Assembly: GCA_019359175.1 (NCBI GenBank)
Contig: JAHHHU010000001.1
Span: forward strand, 372,001 to 436,000
Length of the DNA stretch: 64,000 bases
DNA from: Phormidium tanganyikae FI6-MK23
GTDB taxonomy: Bacteria; Cyanobacteriota; Cyanobacteriia; Leptolyngbyales; Leptolyngbyaceae
Direction of reading: 5' to 3'
Position 1 is the first letter of the stretch. Each line of letters starts with the position of its first letter. Under the pieces are notes generated by a model that was not told the DNA's origin, ran no database searches, and was given only the letters and a program-made list of their open reading frames with translations. The translations under genes were made by a program, and so were the position numbers. This document shows positions 27,310 to 34,397 of this stretch, in pieces.

Positions 27310-28390
27310 ACGACGAAATGATTTAGATTGGCTACGCGTTTTTGCGGTGGCGGTGTTGATTTATTTTCACGCGGCGGCAGTGTTTTATCGCGGCGATTTG
27401 GGTGAGTTTTATGTGGTGAATCGGTATACCAGTCTGGGGTTCGGATTGTTGATCTCGATCGTGCATCAGTGGCATATGCCGCTCTTTTTCTTTATTTCTG
27501 GGGCTGCAAGTTGGTTTGCCTTGGAAAAGCGATCGCAACAAGATTACATCCAAGAAAGAGTGCAAAGATTGCTAATTCCGTTTGTGTTTGGATTATTTGT
27601 GCTTGTGCCACCCCAGGTTTATCTTTCGCTGATTGTACGATCGCACTTTCAGGGTTCGTACTTCGAGTTTTATCCTCAGTTTTTTAATGGAATTCGCCCC
27701 GCTGGAAACTTTGAATGGGCGCATCTTTGGTTTATTATTTATCTGTTCGTTTTTTCGATCGTTTCGCTGCCAGTTTTGTCGTATTTGAAATCTGCAAATT
27801 ATCGAATTAATTTAATTCTGCTTGCGTTGCCGTTAGCGTTGATCGAAGCGATCTTTCGACCGAGATGGATCGGATTCCAAAATCTATATGATGACTGGGC
27901 GAATGTGCTGCTGTATCTGACTTACTTTATTTACGGATATGGATTGATTGCACGATCGCAGTTTACCGAAATGCTCGATCGATATCGCGGTTGGATTGTT
28001 GGAAGCGCGATCGGGCTGATGTCGATTTTGGTCGGGCTTTGGATCACGCATACCGTTCCCGATCGCGCATATTCTCCTGCTTACATGAGCTATCAAGCTT
28101 TTCGCGGCGTGAATTCTTGGATCTGCGTTTTGGCTTTTTTGAGCTTAGGACAGCACTATCTTCAGTTCCACAATTCTGTTTTGAACTATCTAAATGAATC
28201 TGCATATCCAGTGTATCTATTACATCAAACCATTCTCGTTACGATCGCATTCTTTGTTGTGAGATGGGATATCGATGTTGTGACAAAATTTGTCGTCATT
28301 AGCACCGCTACTATCGCTATCACACTGTTGGTTTATGAATTGCTAGTGCGTAGAATTTGGATCATGCGATCGCTACTCGGACTGAAATGA
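27299..28390 (+). CDS. acyltransferase-3 family membrane protein
   Basis: A 363-residue integral membrane acyltransferase of the acyltransferase-3/OpgC type. It opens with DWLRVFAVAVLIYFHAAAVFY, which carries the typical conserved Arg and His, and has about ten hydrophobic segments; KRSQQDYIQERVQRLLIPF is a further family marker. These enzymes O-acylate sugars or glycolipids at the membrane. The gene overlaps the rhodanese gene by 11 bp and is followed after one base by the glycosyltransferase gene, so the three form one operon. The substrate is unknown. Confidence 0.9.
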   Translation: MNAKRRNDLDWLRVFAVAVLIYFHAAAVFYRGDLGEFYVVNRYTSLGFGLLISIVHQWHMPLFFFISGAASWFALEKRSQQDYIQERVQRLLIPFVFGLFVLVPPQVYLSLIVRSHFQGSYFEFYPQFFNGIRPAGNFEWAHLWFIIYLFVFSIVSLPVLSYLKSANYRINLILLALPLALIEAIFRPRWIGFQNLYDDWANVLLYLTYFIYGYGLIARSQFTEMLDRYRGWIVGSAIGLMSILVGLWITHTVPDRAYSPAYMSYQAFRGVNSWICVLAFLSLGQHYLQFHNSVLNYLNESAYPVYLLHQTILVTIAFFVVRWDIDVVTKFVVISTATIAITLLVYELLVRRIWIMRSLLGLK

Positions 28391-28391
28391 T

Positions 28392-29126
28392 ATGGCTCGT
28401 GTTTCTATTATCATTCCAACTTTAAACGAAAGTCACAGCCTCGATCGCACCCTCAAACAGCTTGCCATTCTCACTCCTGCCGCTTGGGAAATCATCATCG
28501 TCGATGGCGGCAGCACCGATAATACGATCGCACTCGCACAACAAAGCAATCTTGCTCAAATCTTGACCTGCGATCGCTCCAGTCGCGCCATCCAACTCAA
28601 TCGCGGAGCCACTCATGCCAGCGGTGACATTCTCTGCTTTCTACACGCTGACACTCAAATTCCCGATGACGCGATCGCAGTCATCACCCAAACTTTAGCC
28701 GATTCCTCGATCTCCTGTGGTGGCTTCGTTTCACTCATGACAGGCGATCGCACAACGCGCTGGGGCATCTCACTCCACAACTTCCTCAAAACCTACTACG
28801 CGCCTTTGCTGTTTCGACCACATCTATTCGTAAAAGGATTGCGGTTACTGTTTGGGGATCAGGTGATGTTTTGTCGTCGATCGGACTTTTGGGACTGCGG
28901 CGGATTCAACGAAGCTCTACCGATCATGGAAGACGGCGATCTTTGCTTACGATTAGTTCAAAAGGGTCGGATTCGTCAAATCGATCGCATTGTTCAAAGC
29001 TCCGATCGCAGAGTTGCAAAATGGGGCGCATGGAAAGCCACCGCTATCTATCTCTACATTGGGATTCTCTGGGGCATCGGCGTTTCTCCGACTCAACTCA
29101 AACGCCTTTACGACGATATCCGTTAA
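28392..29126 (+). CDS. TIGR04283-type glycosyltransferase
   Basis: A 244-residue GT2 glycosyltransferase of the TIGR04283 (arsenosugar biosynthesis-associated) family. Motifs are IIPTLNESHSLDRTL, IIVDGGSTDNTI, RAIQLNRGATHASGDILCFLHADT (quoted in parts) and GGFNEALPIMEDGDL. Family members pair with the radical SAM enzyme ArsS in arsenosugar synthesis, but no arsS or arsM is visible here, so that specific role is not supported. It is the last gene of the rhodanese operon. Confidence 0.88.
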   Translation: MARVSIIIPTLNESHSLDRTLKQLAILTPAAWEIIIVDGGSTDNTIALAQQSNLAQILTCDRSSRAIQLNRGATHASGDILCFLHADTQIPDDAIAVITQTLADSSISCGGFVSLMTGDRTTRWGISLHNFLKTYYAPLLFRPHLFVKGLRLLFGDQVMFCRRSDFWDCGGFNEALPIMEDGDLCLRLVQKGRIRQIDRIVQSSDRRVAKWGAWKATAIYLYIGILWGIGVSPTQLKRLYDDIR

Positions 29127-29269
29127 GCGCAAAAAATCAAAAAATTCATAACGATCGCGAAAAGACAAAGCGAACGAAATGACACAACCCCTGGCTGAAA
29201 AGAAGCCGTAAAACTGGGGTGAGGGATAGCTCCTTCATCCTTCGCGAGTCAGAGGTATTTTGAGCAAGT

Positions 29270-29324
29270 GCGCCCTACAGTATTGATAAAACACAGTCAG
29301 AGTAAAAAAACAAGGATAGGGCGC
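29270..29324 (+). promoter_or_regulatory. inverted repeat enclosing the rhodopsin ribosome site
   Basis: GCGCCCTA (29270-29277) is exactly complementary to TAGGGCGC (29317-29324). The right arm fills the space between the Shine-Dalgarno AAGGA (29312-29316) and the ATG at 29326. Pairing in the leader RNA would bury the initiation region, so translational control is possible. This is inferred from sequence only. Confidence 0.45.
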
Positions 29325-29325
29325 G

Positions 29326-30057
29326 ATGACACAACAGACGTGGCTTTGGCTCGGTTGTCTGAGCATGGCAGCGGGAGCGATTTTTTTTGGATTCGGGGCA
29401 GAACGGGCGAAAAACGATCGCTGGCAAGTGGTCTACGTTCTGAACTTCTTTATTTGCGCGATCGCATCTGTTCTTTACCTAGCCATGACGCAGCGCCAAG
29501 GATTTAACGTGATCTTCGATCGTCCAACGTTTTGGGTGAGATATATCACTTGGATGTTTTCGACTCCATTAACGATCGTATTACTCAGCTATTTGGGTAG
29601 AACAAAACCGATTATTCTCGCTAGTATGATCGGTGCGGATGTATTAATGATTGCAACTGGTTTCGTCGCTGCAATCTCGCCCAAACCAATTACAAATCTT
29701 TGGTACATCGTAAGCTGCGGCTTTTATCTAGGACTAGCGTATCTGTTGTTAAAGCATTACCGCGATCGAGCAATCGACTCTTATCCTCGATCGAAGTCTG
29801 TGTTCAATCGTTTACTCACCGTACATCTCGTGATTTGGTCACTCTATCCAGTTGTGTGGATTCTCGCAGGAACCGGAATTAACGTGATCAATAGCACCGT
29901 TGAGACGGCATCTTACACCATTCTCGATGTTGCGGCAAAAGTGGGATTTGGATTCTTAGCGCTGAGTTCTTTACAGAAATTGGAGAAGTCGGAACTCAAT
30001 CAGCCAGAGTTCGATGAGTCACTATCCCGCGATAACTATACCGCTAGGAATCGCTGA
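29326..30057 (+). CDS. microbial rhodopsin, halorhodopsin-like, TSL motif
   Basis: A 243-residue seven-helix retinal protein of the bacteriorhodopsin/halorhodopsin family. By alignment to bacteriorhodopsin: R72 (=R82), T75 (=D85), W76, S79 (=T89), L86 (=D96), D105 (=D115), W171-Y174-P175-W178 (=W182, Y185, P186, W189), E193 (=E204), D201 (=D212), and K205 (=K216, the retinal Schiff base). Loss of the D85 and D96 carboxylates argues against proton pumping and for inward anion transport. The cyanobacterial anion pumps I can recall have Thr-Ser-Asp, so Leu at the third position is unusual; haloarchaeal pumps have Thr-Ser-Ala. An AAGGA ribosome site lies nine bases upstream. Its 3' end overlaps urtE by 22 bp. 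No retinal-forming dioxygenase is in the window. Confidence 0.93.
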   Translation: MTQQTWLWLGCLSMAAGAIFFGFGAERAKNDRWQVVYVLNFFICAIASVLYLAMTQRQGFNVIFDRPTFWVRYITWMFSTPLTIVLLSYLGRTKPIILASMIGADVLMIATGFVAAISPKPITNLWYIVSCGFYLGLAYLLLKHYRDRAIDSYPRSKSVFNRLLTVHLVIWSLYPVVWILAGTGINVINSTVETASYTILDVAAKVGFGFLALSSLQKLEKSELNQPEFDESLSRDNYTARNR

Positions 30058-30788
30058 ATCACTTCATTGCTCAGTTCTTGCGTCGAACCCGATGCCACAA
30101 TACCGCCTTTTTGCATTGCGTAGTACCAGTCTGCTTGTCTAACAAAGTGCAAATGCTGCTCCACTAACAATACAGAAATGCCCGTTGTTTCGATGATGCG
30201 ACGCACAGCCGCTTCGATTTCCAGAATGATCGAGGGTTGAATGCCTTCGGTCGGTTCATCCAGCACGAGTAAACGAGGCTGACCCATAAGGGCACGCGCG
30301 ATCGCTAATTGTTGCTGTTGTCCGCCGCTCAAGTCTCCGCCCATCCGCCACAGCATCGATTTGAGTACCGGAAAGAGTTCAAAAATCTCATCGGGAATTT
30401 CAGTGGATTTCTTGCGCTTGGGTAACGCTTCGAGTCCAAGAATCAGATTCTCTTTCACCGTGAGGCGCGGGATTACTTCACGTCCTTGAGGCACGTAGCC
30501 GATCCCAAGACGGGCACGCTGATCTGGGGTCTTCAGGGTAATGGGTTCTCCACTGAGAGCGATCGTGCCAGATCGTGGTTTGAGCAATCCCATAATCGAT
30601 TTCAGCAGCGTTGTTTTACCGACTCCATTTCGTCCGATCAAACACACCATTTTGCCCGGATGAACCGTCATATCAACGCCCCGGAGAATGTGGCTTTCTC
30701 CGTAATACACATTCAGACCGGAGACTTCTAGCATTGAATCTGCGGTACTTGATCCCATTGGTTCTAGTGTGGTGTTGGTGTAGCTCAT
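30036..30788 (-). CDS. urtE: urea ABC transporter ATPase UrtE
   Basis: One of the two cytosolic ATPases of the high-affinity urea importer (LivF-like). It shows Walker A GRNGVGKTT, signature LSGGQQQQLAIARAL, Walker B LLVLDEPTEGI, the switch His in EQHLH, and the LivF/UrtE-type VPQGREVIPRLTV. The start at 30788 (MSYTNTT) is preferred over an upstream in-frame ATG at 30833. The 174 bp gap to urtD contains a family 2 repeat. The stop codon lies inside the rhodopsin gene on the other strand. Confidence 0.95.
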   Translation of the reverse strand: MSYTNTTLEPMGSSTADSMLEVSGLNVYYGESHILRGVDMTVHPGKMVCLIGRNGVGKTTLLKSIMGLLKPRSGTIALSGEPITLKTPDQRARLGIGYVPQGREVIPRLTVKENLILGLEALPKRKKSTEIPDEIFELFPVLKSMLWRMGGDLSGGQQQQLAIARALMGQPRLLVLDEPTEGIQPSIILEIEAAVRRIIETTGISVLLVEQHLHFVRQADWYYAMQKGGIVASGSTQELSNEVIQRFLAV

Positions 30789-30816
30789 AGTGTTTTGAGA
30801 AATGTGGGTTAATGCT

Positions 30817-30925
30817 GAGATCCCCGCCCTCATCCCCTAGCCCCTTCTCCCAGATTGGGAGAAGGGGAACCGGACTCTTGCCCTCCTCTCTCAGATTGGG
30901 AGAGGGGTTGGGAGTGAGGGCGAAG
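30817..30925. repeat. family 2 interspersed repeat, copy 2
   Basis: A 109 bp sequence nearly identical to 24540-24646, with the same two consecutive hairpins and the same gccctcat/gagggc ends. It lies in the gap between urtD and urtE, so it would be transcribed within the urt operon. Confidence 0.9.
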
Positions 30926-30962
30926 CAATTTTGCGATCGTCAAAGGTTTTCAATTCGCGACC

Positions 30963-31718
30963 CTAATCAACGTGATCTTCTTGTTGTCCCAAGTAAACTT
31001 CAATGACTCGCGGATCGCTTTGCACTTCGTCCATTGTGCCTTCACAAAGAACTGTTCCTTGATGCAGTACAGTAACTTTCTTAGCAATCTGTCTGACAAA
31101 TTCCATATCGTGTTCGATCACGACGATCGAATGACTTTCAGCCAGTGCTAGCAACAGATTTCCGACTTTCTCCGTTTCCTCGTCGGTCAGTCCAGCCACA
31201 GGTTCATCGACTAAAAGCAACTCCGGCGACTGAGCCACTAACATTCCAATCTCTAAGCGCTGTTTTTCACCATGAGACAGCAAGGCAGCTTTGATGTCTG
31301 CTTTTAAGTCTAGTCCGATCGTTTCGAGCAATCCCGCAACAGTACGCTGTTCTGCGGCTGGACGTTTTCCCACGATCGCATTCCAAAGGTTTTTATGGCG
31401 CGTGCAAGAAAGTTCCAAATTCTCGCGTGGCGTGAGATTGAGATAAACGCGCGGAGTCTGAAACTTGCGCCCGACTCCAAGACGCGCGATCTGATGCTCT
31501 TTCAAGCCTTTAGTGCTGCGTCCTTTGAAATAGACTGTTCCGATCGTCGGTTGAGTTTTGCCTGTGATTGTATCGAGAAAGGTCGTTTTTCCGGCTCCGT
31601 TTGGGCCAATGATCACTCGCATTTCACCTCGATCGAGGTCGAAATTGAGATTGTTGATCGCCTTGAAGCCACCAAAACTAACTGTCAGATTTTCGATTTG
31701 CAAGATTTTCTCGCTCAT
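30963..31718 (-). CDS. urtD: urea ABC transporter ATPase UrtD
   Basis: The LivG-like ATPase of the urea importer, 251 residues. It contains Walker A GPNGAGKTT, a signature reading LSHGEKQRLEIG (His replacing the second Gly), which is characteristic of UrtD, Walker B LLLVDEPVAGL and the switch His in VIEHDMEF. Its ATG at 31718 lies inside the end of urtC (41 bp overlap), so translation of the two is probably coupled. Confidence 0.95.
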   Translation of the reverse strand: MSEKILQIENLTVSFGGFKAINNLNFDLDRGEMRVIIGPNGAGKTTFLDTITGKTQPTIGTVYFKGRSTKGLKEHQIARLGVGRKFQTPRVYLNLTPRENLELSCTRHKNLWNAIVGKRPAAEQRTVAGLLETIGLDLKADIKAALLSHGEKQRLEIGMLVAQSPELLLVDEPVAGLTDEETEKVGNLLLALAESHSIVVIEHDMEFVRQIAKKVTVLHQGTVLCEGTMDEVQSDPRVIEVYLGQQEDHVD

Positions 31719-32853
31719 ATTGCACTTCCGGATCTTCTTCTAAGCTTGGATAAGTCATTAACTTGCGTTTGCCGAGGAGCCGCGATCGCACAAAATCCAG
31801 CCCGTCTGTGCCGATCCAGCCAATCAATCCACCCGGAAGCACTGTTACAACCGTCAGGAACAACGCACCTTGGAAAAAGTACCAGACCTGGGGAAACTGT
31901 TCGCTCAAGATGCTCTTGGCAAAGTTCACAATCAATGTGCCGAGAATTGCACCAACCAATGTGCCGCGGCCGCCCACAGCAACCCAGATCACCATCTCGA
32001 TCGAGAATGCAATGTCCATCGCTTTCGGTGAAATAATCCCTGATTGCACCGTGAACAATGCACCCGCAACTCCCGCTAATGCAGCAGAAACCGCAAACAC
32101 TAGCACCTTAAACGCAGTGGGATCATAGCCAGAGAATCGTAAACGAGGTTCATCATCTCGCACCGCAACCAGGAGCCGCCCAAGTCTGCCGCTCGTCAGC
32201 CACCGACACAGCGCATAGCCCGCCACTAAGAGCCAAACCGTAAGAATGTAAAACATCCACTGAATTGGCGGATCACCGACGGTTTGACCAAAAAGCGTAG
32301 CGGTATCGGTCTTCAATCCATTTGTTCCATTGATCAGCTTTTGCTGACCGTTGAAGAAGTTAAAGAAAACAATCAACGCGGCTTGAGTCAGAATCGAGAA
32401 ATAAACGCCCCGAATGCGATTACGGAAGACCAAGTAACCGAGAATCGCCGCGACGATCGCAGGCAGCAACACGATCGCGAAAACGGTAAACGGCAGCGAG
32501 TAAAACGGCAGCCAAAATGCTGGAAGCTCAGTTACGCCATAGAGATTAAAGAAATCGGGTAGCTGTCCAGCAGGAATCTGCAACTGCAAAAACATCGCCA
32601 AACTATAGCCGCCCAGCGCAAAAAACAAGCCATGCCCCAGGCTCAAAATGCCCGTGTAGCCCCAAATCAAGTCAATCCCCAAAGCAGCGATCGACAATGC
32701 CAAAAATCGACCCAGCAAGCCCACTCGAAACGCTTGTCCAATGCTCACCAAAACATTTGGCACAATATAAATCAAAGAGATCGCGACCGCAACAACGATT
32801 CCGGCTTCGATCAAAAACGATCGCTGCTTCCACCAAGGCGCTTCTTTACTCAC
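31678..32853 (-). CDS. urtC: urea ABC transporter permease UrtC
   Basis: LivM-like permease subunit of the urea importer, 391 residues. About ten membrane segments are visible (IWGYTGILSLGHGLFFALGGY, ITPKAMDIAFSIEM-like EAA region, and VGGRGTLVGAILGTLIVNFAKS, quoted in part). The C-terminal tail extends about 40 residues past the last helix (KLMTYPSLEEDPEVQYE) and overlaps urtD. It lies 12 bp after urtB. Confidence 0.95.
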   Translation of the reverse strand: MSKEAPWWKQRSFLIEAGIVVAVAISLIYIVPNVLVSIGQAFRVGLLGRFLALSIAALGIDLIWGYTGILSLGHGLFFALGGYSLAMFLQLQIPAGQLPDFFNLYGVTELPAFWLPFYSLPFTVFAIVLLPAIVAAILGYLVFRNRIRGVYFSILTQAALIVFFNFFNGQQKLINGTNGLKTDTATLFGQTVGDPPIQWMFYILTVWLLVAGYALCRWLTSGRLGRLLVAVRDDEPRLRFSGYDPTAFKVLVFAVSAALAGVAGALFTVQSGIISPKAMDIAFSIEMVIWVAVGGRGTLVGAILGTLIVNFAKSILSEQFPQVWYFFQGALFLTVVTVLPGGLIGWIGTDGLDFVRSRLLGKRKLMTYPSLEEDPEVQYERENLANRKSDS

Positions 32854-32865
32854 GTTAACTTCTCC

Positions 32866-34026
32866 CTAAGCATCCACGGTTCGTCCTTTCTGCGGAAATA
32901 ATCCAGCGGGACGGAATTGCAGAAACACAATGATCAATGCAAACACCATCACCTTTGCCATGCTGATCGTCGAGAAAAATTTGAACAGTTCAGACAATGG
33001 CGGAAAGAAGCTAAAAACATCGACTAACACATTTGATCCAATGATGTAGTTCGCAGTCCCGATCGCTAAAGCCGCAATGATCGTTCCAACTAACTTTCCA
33101 ACTCCACCGACCACCACGATCATGAACGTATCCACAATGTAGTTTTGTCCGGTGTTCGGCCCGACTGATCCGAGTAAACTCACCGCACATCCTGCGATTC
33201 CCGCCAGTCCTGATCCAAGCGCAAACGCCAAAGCATCGACTTTCTGAGTGGGAATTCCGAGACACGCGCTCATCGTGCGATTCTGCGTCACCGCCCGAAT
33301 CCGCAAGCCCCAAGGCGTTTTATTCAAGAACCAATACACACCCAGAACACAAGCGATCGTCAAAAAGATGATAAAAATTCGGGCGTAAGAGAACTGTGTT
33401 CCCGCGATCGATAGTCCACCGCGCAACCAACGAGGCGCAGTCACATCCACGTTTTGAGCGCCAAACCAGGGTTTTGTCGCTGCAAGTCCGTAGAGTTGGC
33501 CGATTGTATTGCTTGTAATTAACGCGATCGCAGCGGACAACGGCAGTAAAATCGCGATCGACCAACCTCGGATCTGCTCAAAGTTCGGACGACGCGCCAG
33601 AATCCACATTGCTCCAAAAAACAATGCACAAAACATGACAATCAGCGTGACTAGCTGCCAACTCACACTCCGCACTAACTGTTGCAAAATCAAGCTCACG
33701 CCCCAAGTTGCCAGCAGTGTCTCCAGCGGTCGCCCATATAAGTAACGAATCACGCCTCTCTCTAGCACAATTCCAAACAGAGCCGTGACGATAAATGCTG
33801 CAATCAGAGCAACAAAAATGTAGATATCAAACCAAAATCCGCCCAGCGGTTTGAGCGTATTTTGCACAACAAAGGTGGTGTAAGCGCCGAGCATCATCAA
33901 CTCACCGTGAGCCATGTTGATCACGCCCATCAGTCCGAACACGATCGCTAAACCCAATGCTGCCAACAGCAACACCGAGCCAACACTAACACCACTGAAA
34001 ATTCCGTTCAAAAGTCCTGACAGCAA
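32866..34026 (-). CDS. urtB: urea ABC transporter permease UrtB
   Basis: LivH-like permease subunit of the urea importer, 386 residues. It contains GLAIVFGLMGVINMAHGELMMLGAY (in part), a conserved permease signature, and VVVGGVGKLVGTIIAALAIG. UrtB proteins are longer than LivH because of a central insertion, seen here at about residues 150-215. It is separated from urtA by 371 bp that hold a large palindromic element and a hairpin. Confidence 0.95.
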   Translation of the reverse strand: MLSGLLNGIFSGVSVGSVLLLAALGLAIVFGLMGVINMAHGELMMLGAYTTFVVQNTLKPLGGFWFDIYIFVALIAAFIVTALFGIVLERGVIRYLYGRPLETLLATWGVSLILQQLVRSVSWQLVTLIVMFCALFFGAMWILARRPNFEQIRGWSIAILLPLSAAIALITSNTIGQLYGLAATKPWFGAQNVDVTAPRWLRGGLSIAGTQFSYARIFIIFLTIACVLGVYWFLNKTPWGLRIRAVTQNRTMSACLGIPTQKVDALAFALGSGLAGIAGCAVSLLGSVGPNTGQNYIVDTFMIVVVGGVGKLVGTIIAALAIGTANYIIGSNVLVDVFSFFPPLSELFKFFSTISMAKVMVFALIIVFLQFRPAGLFPQKGRTVDA

Positions 34027-34055
34027 AGCTTTCTCCGTGTCTCGCTTATAAGCCC

Positions 34056-34099
34056 GTATCGTAGAGCGAATTTCTAATAGAAAAGATACTCTACGATAC
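34056..34099. other. hairpin in the urtA-urtB gap
   Basis: Perfect 11 bp arms GTATCGTAGAG (34056-34066) and CTCTACGATAC (34089-34099) around a 22-base AT-rich loop, 29 bp before the urtB start. It may be a transcript-stabilising or partly terminating hairpin that raises binding-protein output over permease output. Such hairpins are common after solute-binding-protein genes. Confidence 0.5.
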
Positions 34100-34159
34100 A
34101 GATTGCTAATGTGCAGAATCTAGAATGTGCTGAAATTAACGTGAACTCCACAAGTTTCT

Positions 34160-34372
34160 TCGCTTCGTTGCCTGTGGGTTCTGCCCCCTAAATCCCCCAT
34201 GTTGGGGGACTTTGAGAGTTAGACGGAGCTGCTCTGAAGCACAAACCTGCAGCCATCGAATGACAGAAGTGTTGTCTCAGAGACTCATCTATATACCAGA
34301 ATCCGCCTCTATCAGTTCAAAGTCCCCCAACATGGGGGATTTAGGGGGCAGAACCCACAGGCAACGAAGCGA
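34160..34372. mobile_element. 213-bp palindromic element (family 1, copy D)
   Basis: Two perfect 56 bp inverted arms (34160-34215 and 34317-34372) enclose 101 bp of unrelated sequence. The arms run from tcgcttcgttgcctgtggg through the ccccctaaatccccca core to gggggactttga. Perfect arms suggest recent origin or gene conversion. No coding capacity is seen in the centre, so it is non-autonomous, MITE-like. It lies between urtA and urtB. Confidence 0.85.
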
Positions 34373-34397
34373 CAAGCTTCATCGAACTGACGTGAAC

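Noticed and set aside
28392-29126. Arsenosugar biosynthesis locus
   Set aside because: The glycosyltransferase belongs to the family named for that pathway, but the needed arsS and arsM genes are absent from the neighbourhood.
29179-29211. A ten-residue frame (MTQPLAEKKP) upstream of the rhodopsin gene
   Set aside because: It is too short and has no clear ribosome site. It could be a leader peptide, but nothing in its content supports attenuation.
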